A DNA stretch of 64,000 nucleotides from Linnemannia hyalina (taxonomy: Eukaryota; Mortierellomycota; Mortierellomycetes; Mortierellales; Mortierellaceae), in contig JAHRHY010000008.1 in NCBI GenBank assembly GCA_019671135.1, positions 1,116,001 to 1,180,000 on the forward strand, in the 5' to 3' direction. Under the pieces are notes generated by a model. It saw nothing but the letters and a program-made list of their open reading frames with translations. It had not been told where the DNA came from and searched no databases. Positions 11,996 through 22,759 of the stretch are shown here, piece after piece (position 1 is the first letter of the stretch; every line of letters begins with the position of its first letter). A program made the position numbers and the translations under genes.

Positions 11996-13107
11996 TTTGA
12001 TGAGAATTTGCGTGTGTGGGAAAAAGGAGAAAGAAAAAGAAGAAGAGAGTAAAACGTAAGGCAGCGTAATGCTTTATACGTGAGGGTTATTGTTGTATGA
12101 CAGCGAGGAATGTGAGAAAAAAAAAGGGCAGAAAAAGTAAGGGAAAGTTGAGCCTGTACTTATCTTTGTTTTGGCTGAATGAAGATTAGGGGGCGAAGGG
12201 CGTTGTTTTTCGTTTTTTCTTTTGTTTGTGTGTTTGGGTCTGTGTGTGGTTCTCTTTGGGAGTGGAGGATGGGGAGCGGGGATAGGAAGGAGTAAGAAGG
12301 TAGAGAAGGAATCGATCAATGCATGGGGCGATATTTTGAAATTGGTTGCGAGTTGGAGCACGCAATGTGTCGTATCGGGATGGGTCCGAGCCATTGAAGA
12401 GCATGAGCCTTTGTTTCTCCTTCCTTCTATTTTTCTCGCAAATTGACGACACAAGATAGGGGTGAACAAAGAAGAATATCGCACATGAAAAGGGGACTAA
12501 GTCTGCTCTTTAATCTGCGGATTGAAGCCTTGCGAAAATGACATATTGACCTGATAGAAATGGAGTACAGACAGGTTATGCAGGGGTGCAGGTTGAGGAC
12601 AGGGAACGGTGCCGTTTTTTCTTTAGTTATTCATTGCGTAAGCGAGAGGAGGTGTAAGAAAGATGGCGTCGCCATGGAATGGTGCCCGGACAGTGTTGTG
12701 CAGGGGGGCACTGTAAAAAGAAGGGTGGGGGGGTGGGGGGGGACTCATGTCTTTTTCTATCGCCTCTTTTTCGTCGGCTAGTTGGTGTTGATGGAGCGCG
12801 TCTGGAACGTAGGTGGAAAAGGGGGGACGCGTTTGTGGACGACGCGGAGGAACAAAAATTTGACGTACAAAGGGGCGACGAATGTACGTGACAATGTTCT
12901 GTGGAGACCCTTGACTTGCTTGAAGGTCCTCAAAACTGCAACATTATATCTCTTCTTCTTTCAACAACCGAAACAAGCACATCAGCCCAACCCGACCCAA
13001 CTCAGGCAGGAACCGTAACCGCCTCAGGACCAAGAGCAGCATTACATTCTTCACGCACAATACACAACAAAAAAGCTCATCACGACAACTCGCACCATAC
13101 CATCATC
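11996..13107. promoter_or_regulatory. Divergent promoter region of methyltransferase and ARL5 genes
   Basis: About 1.1 kb without a convincing gene. It must hold the 5' regions of both flanking genes. The piece near 12715-12740 is G-rich. No specific element is recognised. Confidence 0.45.
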
Positions 13108-14472
13108 ATGGTAAGAAAGCGAATGAGCAACGACCTTTTGTGCATCAACTCAATAAGACGAATGAACCGTCTCGTTTCGTGGCAGGCATTCACCAGCACG
13201 AGGCCTCGAGGAAAGCATGCTCTAGTTCTCTAACGATTTTAAGCTCTTGCCTTTGTTTTCAACCTACTTTCTAGGGTATTGTGTTGACAAAGCTCTGGCG
13301 CAAGCTTATGAGCAAAGAGGAGGTCAAGATTGTCATTGTTGGACTGGACAATGCAGGAAAGACAACTGTCCTTTACAAACTGTAGGCAGGAGCGTGTTTT
13401 GTTACTCTGTTGTTATCGTATTGATTGGAGAATGTCAACGTCTGTGAGTATTTCAGTGGCGAAGGTTGCCATTTGGAAGAGTCTTCTTTGTTCTAACAGT
13501 TTCCCGACATCTCTCTCCTTATGCGTTGACAACGTGCACTCCCCCCGCTTCCTTTGATCCCGCGTGATACATAAAAGTCTGCTGAATGAAGTCGTCGTCA
13601 CCACGCCAACGATAGGAAGCAACGTCGAAGAGATTACATACAAGAATATCAAGTTTCTCATGTGGGTACGTCAAAAAAACAATCGCCAGCGTGAAAACGT
13701 GGTGTGCATATCTATTTTTACAAAGAGCTCGTTTTTTTTTTTTTTTTTTTTTTTTGGTATTCGGCTGGGAGAATTTGGACGACTGACACATTACACTACT
13801 TTATTACTTTTTTCATTTACCTTTTGTTAATGAACACATAGGATATAGGAGGACAGGAATCACTTCGGGCGTCCTGGAAGACATATTATGTCAATACGAA
13901 AGCCGTGATCATGGTCATCGACAGTTCAGACAAGGAGCGCCTTCATATTTCAAAAACAGAACTACACACCATGATGGATTCTGAGGTACGCTGAAAAGTC
14001 ATCCTATTTTCTTGTACTCGTTGTTGTTTGGGAGATGGATGCAGATATGTCACACAAGCGACGAGACAAGAAGAAGTGGGACCACTGACCTTTTCTTTTC
14101 TTTTCTTTTCTTTTCTTTTCATTTTTGCGGGTGTTTTACATATATATATATATATATTTTTGGATAGTCGCTCAAGAACGCAAGTTTACTGGTGTTTGCG
14201 AACAAGCAGGATGTGAAGGGAGCACTGAGCGCAGCCAAAATCTCAGAAGCCTTGGCTTTGACGTCATTGCAGGATCGACAGTGGTCCATCCAGGCGTGCT
14301 CTGCCCTGACTGGTGATGGGTGAGTGAATTGACCCTCGCTCGGGCGACCCTTTGATTGACCATGGAAGTGTATCATTGCTATTGACACTGATGATTAATT
14401 GATGATCGTACCTGAATTGATAGATTGTTTGAGGGACTCGACTGGATTGTGTCGCAGATTGCAACTCAATGA
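13108..14472 (+). CDS. ARL5: ADP-ribosylation factor-like GTPase ARL5
   Basis: Six coding exons join in frame (13108-13110, 13275-13381, 13578-13665, 13842-13985, 14168-14319, 14424-14472) and give 180 residues, the usual ARL5 length. The first exon codes for the initiator Met only; exon 2 starts with Gly2, the residue that Arf-family proteins can have myristoylated. All GTPase signatures are present: P-loop GLDNAGKT, switch [11 protein letters not shown], switch II WDIGGQES, NKQD and the C-terminal [10 protein letters not shown]. The YKLLLNEVV stretch and the SNVEE motif distinguish ARL5 from ARF1 and ARL1. In animals ARL5 acts at the trans-Golgi in retrograde traffic; the same role here is inference. 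Introns carry a T24 run, a (TTTTC)6 array and a TA repeat. Confidence 0.95.
13732..13755. repeat. T24 homopolymer in an ARL5 intron
   Basis: Twenty-four consecutive thymines in the intron 13666-13841. Confidence 0.9.
14091..14157. repeat. (TTTTC)6 and (TA)n repeats in an ARL5 intron
   Basis: Six TTTTC pentamers (14091-14120) are followed by a TA dinucleotide run (about 14139-14157), both upstream of the acceptor of intron 13986-14167. Confidence 0.9.
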
Positions 14473-15087
14473 GTGCTCTGCTGTAGCAGGACCCACGGCC
14501 TAATGATGTTATTGCGAGTACAGCTCCAGTCGCCTTGGAAAATACCATGCTTGTTTTGCAATGCCATTGACAGCAATTGAAGCAAAGAGAAGCAATTGAA
14601 GGAATGCAGCCCCCACCTCCACATCGTACCACAATAAATACAAGGCCAAGGCGAGCAAAGCGAAGCAAGGAGTACCGCGCAACAACAAAAAGAAGACCAA
14701 TAGGTGGCCGCGAGGGTACTGCGAGCGAGAGGTGGAGAGTAATGTCAGGCGGGGAGGTGTCTGCAATTTGAGTTCCGTCCAAATAAGGAAGTTGAGGCAT
14801 TTTATTGAGATTGTGTTTGACAGGACACAACAAAGGCGGCCTTTTTGTTTTGACATACTTTCACCCTTCCCCTTCCTCCTCTTCTTCCATAATCGACATC
14901 CATCCAGTTTGTTTTTTTGTCTTTTCTTTTTCTGGCTGATCCTCCCAACTCATACCCCTCTCTTTTCACATCATACACATACACGCACGCACACACCCTA
15001 CCAAATTATACCGCCTTCACACACACATACCCTGCAAAACATACATCTTCCCCTTGTACGCCTCCTTACATCACATCACACACTCCA
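14473..15087. promoter_or_regulatory. ARL5 3' region and promoter of the His-rich gene
   Basis: About 600 bp between two genes on the same strand. The right part (14860-15085) is pyrimidine-rich with several CACA-type stretches. No coding sequence is supported here. Confidence 0.45.
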
Positions 15088-18000
15088 ATGGAGGCAACAG
15101 CCACACCTTACTCGAATGGAACAACAGCAGAGACGTCGCCTCCACTTGAAGATGCTAGAGACAACAATAGCAATGAGCCAACACCTACCGCTGGCCCCGA
15201 CACCGCGACGGCACCAAAGACACAGTCGCACTTTGAGAGTCGGGGGAGCCTTGACACCCTCGTCGCTGCTGCCTTGAAACCCCCGGCTGCCGCTGAGGAT
15301 TATCCCCAACGCCACCATTCTCCACCCCAACGATATGAGTCCCCTGGCCACAGCCATTCTATCAGAAACAATGCCAACAATCACACCAGGGGCATTGATG
15401 GTAGTAGTAACAACGAAAGCCTTAACGACAGGAACCAACACGGCAGCAGCACACCACATATCCCGCATCATAGGGAGAGTCCTAGTCGCTCGTCACATCA
15501 TGCAGATAACAGTAACGCCACAGGAAGTTCTGGTCTCGATCCCAGTCGCCTGCAGACGCCATCCTCATCCTCAGAGGTCGTAGAAACAACGACAACAACA
15601 ACGACACACTCACACCACGAGCATCCCTCTTCCAAGTACCACTACCGTGAGCAAGGGAGAGGAATCTCTGATGAAGATTCTGAAGAAGATCCTTCGCCAG
15701 CTTCTCGGCAACATAACCACCATACTCGCCCAGAAGTGCCTTCAGAGTACCCCTCTCGCCCCTCACATGCATTGCAAGAACAGTCAGATTCAGCGTTCAA
15801 GGTACTACAAAACAACTTGATGCCTTCAGCAACTTTAGAGTAGTGAAGAATTTGTAACTAGCACTGGTTGCCTGGGAGATGTTTTCATGGTATTCATGCG
15901 CTAACTTCCCACCACTTCTTCTATCCGTTGGCGTAGTCGAATACACGTTCAAGCATGTCTATATCGTCATTACTTGGTAGGATTATATCTCATTCCCCAC
16001 GCAGCTTTACTATTCGTTCGCTCGCATCACGCAACCCAACTCAACCCTGGTACACCTCTGCCGTCCACATTTTATTGTTTTGCCTTCTCTGGGTCTCTAA
16101 CCTGATTGTACCACTCTTATTCCTGCAACTTCATCAGGAGACTCGTCAGGATACGCGCGCAGGACAACAGGGGACGAGGAAGATTCAACTCCCGATCATC
16201 ATGCAACGGCTCGCCATCTGACGCCCTCGCCTGTTGTTCGACCCAACGGTGCACAGTCGGAAGGCTTTTTTGAGCAAAGGTGTACGGAAAGGGTCGCCAA
16301 GCGTAAGTTGATAAGAATGACTAAAAACGGGAAGGATGGTGGGGAGAGAGGGAAAGGGTCTGTCCCTGTCGGGTGTTCTTTATTCTCAAAGTATACAAAC
16401 AAATAAGAGAGGACAGTCATTGGTGTTTATCCAGCCTTGTTTGCGATACAAAGTTTATTGACAACGATCATTCTCTTTGCTCGTGTCATTTTTTCTTAGG
16501 AGATAACTGCCCACAGAGACAGAGCGATGCCAGAGATGAACTTGAGGGCCATGACGACATGGATCAGGATCACCTGTCTTGCGAGCCGCATCCGCACTAT
16601 CACCACCATGGCCGCCTGCATTCGCACCCGCACCCGCACCCCCCGCACCCAATTCGTCACCATCATCATCATCGATCCTCAGAAGATCAGATAACAGGAG
16701 CGATTTTGCCAGACGCAGCAAAGCTGCAAGGCCAGCACCACCATCAACATCAAGAAACATCAGCCTTGGTTAATACCGTGTCACGGCACCACCACCACCA
16801 TCGCCATATACCCCATCAACACCAGCACCATTCCATGGGTACGCACTCACATAACTATCCCCACGTGCATCATCATCCTCAGCACCTAGGTTTACAAGGA
16901 CCTCAGCATCCAAAGCATCCGCACCACCACCATCATCACATTCACCACCACCATTTGCATATCGAGAAGTCTCCTTCGTCGGCGCCTTCTGCCTTTCATT
17001 ATGTACCAAGATCGGCGGGCCTGGTAAGGATTGTCAAGTTGATTGCTGCTACAGGTTGTGGTTTCAGGAGTACCAGTGAGAACAAGTCCTGAAATATGTT
17101 TGTTTTGCCATCGTTCTTCGACTTTTAGAGTCTCAACCCGCGATTGAAAGTGAATGCGACCCAGGTCTACATCTCGTACCTGATTCAGCTAGATCAAATG
17201 GTAAGCCATCGACTCCACTCCTAGTATTTTACCCTATGTTCTGAGATCATTCCAATATTACGACCGCAGACAAACACTGACTCGATCCTGTTGTTTCTAT
17301 CGCATTTTTATAGCAACGTGCGCAGCATCTGAAGAGATCGTCGGAGAAGAGGAAATCAACGGGGGATATGGCCAATGGACTTGGGGGAAGCCCAACAACT
17401 CAGGGAAGCCCAACAACTCAGCGACCCCCACACGCCCGTACACGCAGTGTCGAAGAAAGCGGTAGGAGTGTTCAAGTTGTTCCTCACCCAGAAGAGCTTG
17501 CTGACCGTGATCGCGAGGATAGGGCTTATTCGCCAGGAATGGTTGGATCACCTGAGGACCGAAAGCGGCGCTCTTCTTTCAAACCAGATGACACTGAGGC
17601 GATGGCTGCTTCGATGTACAAGGCGGAATCTTTGGCACCCGTGGCTGTGGACCCATCGTCGAACCCTGTCTCTTCTCGGTCTCAACACTCACACGGCCAT
17701 CTTCACCCTCACCTTCATTCGCACCCACACCCACATCATCCTGCGCAGTCTCAACCGCCACCACCGCACGCGCACGCGCATTCTCATTCGCACCCACATC
17801 CACATCCACATCCACATCCTTATCCACATCCTTATCCTCACCCCTCACACGGTCACCAACACAGCGCGCCAGTTTTGCCAGCCCACGTCCACCCAGCTCA
17901 ACACCACCATCATATTGTGCCGTCACCTGTCAGGGGAGAAAAAGTTCCTATTTCTGCTGCGGCCGCAACGGCAAGCGCCAAAGCCAACCATTCGCAGACA

Positions 18001-18654
18001 GTTCATCGACACCACGCGTTACACCACCACCACCCTCATCACCACCCATATCATCCAAATCACCCCAACCACCAGCATCACTTTCACCACCATGGACACC
18101 CAGGTGCTCACGGGTACGGACACGGACACGGCCATGGCCACGGACACCCTTATCATGGCCACGTGCATCTTAACCATGTTCACAATCACAGTAACCATAT
18201 CCATCCCCATGGGCATGGCCGCTCTCCTTCACGGCAGAGGAGCCCCACGGTAGACAGGATATCCCGAGACTCGGCTACGCCTCCCATTAGTCGCTTGTCG
18301 CATGTTGCTCAGCCGATCGCCCATCCTACTATGCCCGCATCATCTGCTTCGCCCAAATCAACTGCTGGTTCCATTACAGCTGTGTCAGGGGCTACACTGG
18401 TAGTTTCTGAGAGCCATCATCACGGTGGAGAGGACCGTCGCGCTTCTAGCCCTTGTGTTGCGAGACATGATCGAGGTGGTGCCGTCTCACCCGGGCATGG
18501 CGCTAGAGGGTATGAAAATGTCGCAAGGACAGAGTCGATCAAAGATGTCGCCCTTGAGATGGATAATGCAGTCCATGAGAACTCTTCCGCCCCACCACCA
18601 TCCACCACACCAGCAGCAACACCCATTTTGGAGACTGCGATGAATGTAGATTAA
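15088..18654 (+). CDS. Histidine-rich protein of unknown function
   Basis: Six exons join in frame (15088-15801, 15937-15976, 16138-16302, 16500-17023, 17129-17200, 17314-18654) and encode 951 residues. I do not recognise the family. The N-terminus is polar with Ser and Thr runs. Exon 2 codes for a short conserved-looking piece (SMSISSLLG). Exon 4 and the large last exon hold long histidine-rich tracts, with HHHHH runs, HPHPHP-like alternation and a GHGHGHGHGH stretch near 18114-18150. Between them, exon 5 with the end of exon 4 and the start of exon 6 codes for the only non-repetitive segment: LNPRLKVNATQVYISYLIQL, then DQMQRAQHLKRSSEKRK. It looks like a short helical motif followed by a basic patch. 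This could be a nuclear or regulatory protein, or one that binds metal through its histidines; neither is shown. Low-complexity tracts make splice choices less certain, but phases agree at every junction. Confidence 0.7.
17791..17840 (+). repeat. CCACAT hexanucleotide repeat coding for His-Pro
   Basis: Near-perfect CCACAT/CCTTAT hexamers within the coding sequence encode alternating Pro and His or Tyr. This suggests that the His-rich tract grew by slippage. Confidence 0.75.
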
Positions 18655-18780
18655 CTATGTACTTTTAATTTATTGATAAAAAAAAAAAGGAAAGCTTTAA
18701 GATACGCTTCCACTCGCACACACTTACATATTTTGGGGATCTATCTTGTTTTCTGAAAAAGAGCATGCGTATGTCTAAAT

Positions 18781-21319
18781 CTAAAGTTCGCGTGCTATCC
18801 GGGCGGCGTCCTTGAGTGACACCCAACCCAACATAGGTGTTGTTGATCGAGGCGATGCCGATGGCCTCTCTCCTCCCTGTCCTCCTGTTTGAAATCGACG
18901 AATCCGTGCTAGGCGATCTAACGCGAACCGCGTACTTTCCTGAGCCGTCGACGCGATCTCGAACACGGGTGCTGTCCACAGTGACAGGGTGTTCCCGCAG
19001 GCTTGGATCTGTGATGTCGGTGGTCTGTGCTCATGCTCATGCTTTCGATCGTCGATGTAGTTGTTGTTGTTTGTAAGCATTTCTGAGACGGGCACTGATT
19101 CAAAGATCATGAGGCGTTTCAGGAGGATCTGGTGGGTATCGTCATTCGTTTCTTCGAAGGGGGTAGTAATCGTGGCGGAGACGGCGCGTTTCATGTCGTC
19201 GTTGACCGAGAATGTAAACGTGACAAAAGCGTGTTCTTGGAGCTGGAGCGTAAACATACATGTGTGCGCGGGTATCTGGACTCTCTCTTCGCATCCTTCC
19301 TTGGTGTCGGGGAGGTTGGTATCGACTAGTACGGATCCAGCGCCGATCTGTGCAGTTGGTGGGATGTGACAGTTTTCAATGAATAGTGGAGATTCTAGCT
19401 GCCATTGTGGAGTTTCTCGATCCTGCTCCTGTTTCTGTTGTTGTTGCTGGATTCTAGCAATTGATAAACTAAACGCAGAGATGATACCGACCCCTGGGGT
19501 AGAGTTCCGGATATTAAGTTCAGACATGAACGCGCGATCGGTACAGGTGGCGAAGATGAACTCTAGCATGGTCCCGAGATGGTAGAATTTGGAGGCGTTG
19601 AGGACCATGACATCGAGTTGGACGTTTGCATCACGGAGGGCTTGTTTCAAAGGTTGTTGTTGTGTAACTGCTCGGATGTTTGTTTCTGTTTCGTGGTTGG
19701 AGGAACAGGAGTCTTGGAAGCTGAGGACGTCAGCCCATGCTTCTAGGTCGCATTCTGGAGACAGACGTGGGTATACCTATTCAGAAATATCAGCAAAGGG
19801 ATGTTAATTATGAGTGTAGAAAAATGAGAATAAGTTGATACCTTTGATGATGTCGCGTCTTAAGAGGTGGAGCTTACGTTGGCCATGAGTGCTGCGGTGA
19901 GCGGATCAAAATAATAACAACTGTCCGTGTAGACTTCCTCCTCCTGACTTTTAGAAGCTGACGAGTTGTTGTAGATCAAATTGGATGTCCTTCGCATCTC
20001 GTCTATCAAATCAAACCGAAACATGCGCAAAATATGTTCAGTAAGTCTAGCCACAATCATTTATTGACCCAAAGAATATTCATAACTGATCATCAACTTA
20101 CCAAGAGACGGTTTATGCAGGAACTTGCGGCATTTCAACAACAACGCGGACTGGTCTTTCGGTATCCGAGCACGGTCTGTAGGGATGAGTCCCTCAGGGT
20201 CATGTAACAGGTAGACACCATGAGTGCTCCCGATCTGCGTTGAGGATGGGTGGGCTAATGCTGTGATGGTGAATGGTTTTGGGTCCTTGGGGAAGGGTGA
20301 GCATGATGAAAAGAGTTCGATTCCGTCCGCACTCGTCAGGAACACCTATTGTCGGAAGAGAAAAGACATGGGTGTTCACGTTAGTTTGACGGCTCGTCAG
20401 TTCCTTTGGCGATGGGTGGAGATAAAGCTGGTTGCTGTTTGCTTACACCGGGTGGCATGGATTTGAGTAAGTGAAGGTAGAGGACGAGCTTCAGGTCCAA
20501 AACTTGAATGCCTTCTGGCTTGTCGGCTAAAAAGGGACATGCATCGAACGGATGAAGTTAGAAAACGCGATCTTTTAGTTGACCATGGTGATTCGTTTCT
20601 CAAACAAGAATGTAACGGTGACAGTCGTTACCTTGTGGAAGCGCGGTAAAGACCTTGCCGCGAGCACTGACATGGGGCAAACGAGTACTGTAGCCACCCG
20701 CATGAATCAAAAGGGTCCGGGCTAATGACAAGAAACAAAATATTGATATTTTGATCAGTACGTTGGAAACATATAAACTTCAGGCACCATCAGTAATTAT
20801 TTCCGTGGTATGATTGATCTTCACACCTTGCAATAGGAAATCGGCAGGGAATGTTTCCTGGAGGATTTTCATGACTAGACACGTCGAGCCAGCGCTTCCG
20901 ATCTTGGAGTTTGGCGGGTCTTCGATGACCAGGTATCTGCAAGGAACAAGGCGAAGTGTGAAGCGCTCAGTACTTCGTTCTTTGATGAGATGTTCCCCAA
21001 ATGTCATGAACGCCAAGGGAGGAGGAGTGCTTTACCTCACGCGAGAAGGTATGGAACGGTCAGTTAGCTTTTGTTTGATTCTCCGTTGGTAACAGTGCTT
21101 CTGCTGTTTGTCTCCCGCAGTGACGACGACGATATCCCAGAATGGCACTTCATTGTCTACAGTTTTGACAGGTTCATTCTCCGTGGTCCTGGACTCTTCT
21201 TTTAAGAGGCGACTGTAGGAAGCTAGGTTCTGGGCATGGACATTCCGGAGTACATTCGAAAGTTCATCCACACCCTCAACTCTTGTTCCCACCTCTGTAA
21301 TGTTGTCAAGGCTTGCCAT
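18781..21319 (-). CDS. FPGT: Fucose-1-phosphate guanylyltransferase (GDP-L-fucose pyrophosphorylase)
   Basis: Seven exons on the minus strand (21319-21036, 20936-20827, 20721-20632, 20526-20447, 20345-20102, 20002-19878, 19776-18781) give 642 residues, close to the roughly 600 of animal FPGT. The order of conserved blocks matches that family: VVTAGDKQQ near the start, KIGSAGSTCLVMK, the nucleotide-binding LLIHAGGYSTRLPHVSARGK, then LTSADGIELF, ALAHPSSTQIGSTHGV, RKFLHKPSL, VYTDSCYYFD and VMVLNASKFYHLGT. The enzyme makes GDP-L-fucose from GTP and fucose-1-phosphate, the second step of the fucose salvage pathway. No fucokinase domain is fused, unlike the plant bifunctional FKGP, so a separate kinase gene is expected elsewhere. 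Most fungi lack this enzyme. The C-terminus carries extra polar loops (for example around 19420 and 19050) in what should be the beta-helical part. The gene is divergent from the Asn-synthase-like gene, 234 bp apart. Confidence 0.9.
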
Positions 21320-21553
21320 GTCCGAATTCGAGACGAGGGTCTGTCTGTACTGTTTGCGCTGAATGTATACGCAAAAAGAGAAGAGATGATTCTCATTATT
21401 CCTTCCAAGAACCAGCTTAAAAGGTGACTGCAAATCCCATCTTCGATTGTAATTGAGGGTCCGCCTCCACCCGTGAGAAGGAAATTTGTTCCCTCTCGCT
21501 TCACACCTTCTTTTCTTTCCCATCTCTCCACCCCTTTTTCATTCCATCAACTC
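21320..21553. promoter_or_regulatory. Short divergent promoter of FPGT and Asn-synthase-like genes
   Basis: Only 234 bp separate the two start codons, so both 5' leaders and the shared promoter lie here. A CT-rich stretch (about 21488-21545) directly precedes the plus-strand ATG. Such close spacing permits co-regulation, which is not demonstrated. Confidence 0.55.
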
Positions 21554-22705
21554 ATGTCAGCCGCCGCACCGGAACCCACACAGGAGTACCACAGCGACCC
21601 AGCCAGGGTCCAAGAACTCCGCCGCCTACTCCTGGCATCCATTGCAAAGTCAACCCCTTGCGACTGTATTCTCCTCTCTGGCGGTGTCGACACCTCGATC
21701 CTGGCCGAGGCCGCCTTTGCCGTCTACAACCAAGCCAAGGACACCAACCCTGACGACGATCAATTGAAGCGGCCCCTGACTGGAGCAGTGACAGTCCTCT
21801 GCACCGATCAAGCAACTGACGAGTTCTACGCCGCCCAGATCGCGCACCGGACCGGACTGATCCAAAAGGTCGTCAAGATCACACTCGACTCTATATTGGA
21901 AGAGCTTGAGTTCTGTATCCAGACCCTGGAGACGTTTGATCCGATGGAGCTCCGGAACGGGATTGTGATTGCACGCGGGTTGGCGGTCGCCAAGTCGTTG
22001 GGGTACAAGACTGTCATGACGGGGGATGGCGCCGATGAGTTATTTGCGGGGTACTCGTTCTTGCACAACATGTCTGCTGAAAGGTTGCAGGCCTATTCGG
22101 ATAAATTGACCAAGACCATGCGCTTCTCGGGCGTCACCCTCGCCAAGGCCTTGGGACTCGAGTTGGTTCAACCCTATCTTGATCCGGAGCTGATCAAGTT
22201 TTCGCAGCAGTGTACACGGGACGAGAAGATCAACACCCACTTCCATGCCCAGGACCGTGAATGGCAGGACCGTCTCTCGGGAACCCAGATCCACGGAAAG
22301 TTTATCCTGAGGGAGGCCTTTGAGAGGGAGGCTTTCTCGGCATGGCGCAAGAAGGAGCCTATCGAGGTTGGGTCCGGAACCACAGTCTTGCCCAAGCTGT
22401 TCCAAGAGTCGATGAGCGCCGAGGATTTAAAGAAGGAGCAGGAACGGATCTTGGAGGAGGAAGGGATCAAGATCAGGGATGTCGAGCATTTGAACTACTT
22501 CAAGGTCTTCAAGAAGGTCTTTGGCAACGATCTGTCGACGTACCCTGCGAAGCTGACCAGGGACGGACGGGATCCTTGCCCTGGATGCGGGTTCAACTTG
22601 ACGACGCCTGATCAGACGTTCTGTGTCATCTGTGGACAATGGCCCGCTCGTGTGCTTCCTCCGCCAGAAGAGATCGCAAAGACTGCCACTGCCACCTCTG
22701 AATAA
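21554..22705 (+). CDS. Stand-alone asparagine-synthase-domain protein with C-terminal zinc ribbon
   Basis: A single exon of 383 residues. The ATG at 21554 (MSAAAPEP) is the first true ATG of the frame; the open frame further upstream has no ATG. The protein holds an N-type ATP pyrophosphatase core like the synthetase half of AsnB: PP-loop SGGVDTS at 42-48, TGDGADELFAGY at 156-167, LELVQPYLDPELI at about 202-214 and HGKFILREAF at 247-256. The glutaminase half is absent, since there is no Cys2 and no N-terminal nucleophile domain. A CPGC-x11-CVIC pair (Cys 342, 345, 357, 360) near the C-terminus should bind zinc. The protein might use free ammonia, or activate another carboxylate or nucleoside by adenylation; the substrate is unknown. 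An AATAAA hexamer overlaps the stop codon (22701-22706). Confidence 0.85.
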   Translation: MSAAAPEPTQEYHSDPARVQELRRLLLASIAKSTPCDCILLSGGVDTSILAEAAFAVYNQAKDTNPDDDQLKRPLTGAVTVLCTDQATDEFYAAQIAHRTGLIQKVVKITLDSILEELEFCIQTLETFDPMELRNGIVIARGLAVAKSLGYKTVMTGDGADELFAGYSFLHNMSAERLQAYSDKLTKTMRFSGVTLAKALGLELVQPYLDPELIKFSQQCTRDEKINTHFHAQDREWQDRLSGTQIHGKFILREAFEREAFSAWRKKEPIEVGSGTTVLPKLFQESMSAEDLKKEQERILEEEGIKIRDVEHLNYFKVFKKVFGNDLSTYPAKLTRDGRDPCPGCGFNLTTPDQTFCVICGQWPARVLPPPEEIAKTATATSE

Positions 22706-22759
22706 AGATACCGTTTTTTTCCACTATTATTGTTATTAAAATATATTGTGCGGACTAAA

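Noticed and set aside
16600..18200. His-rich tracts as a possible transposon-borne or foreign insert
   Set aside because: Introns, codon phase and flanking exons fit a native gene, and no terminal repeats are seen.
18019..18216. Val- and Met-rich minus-strand frame in the His-rich gene
   Set aside because: It results from reading CAC and CAT repeats in reverse.
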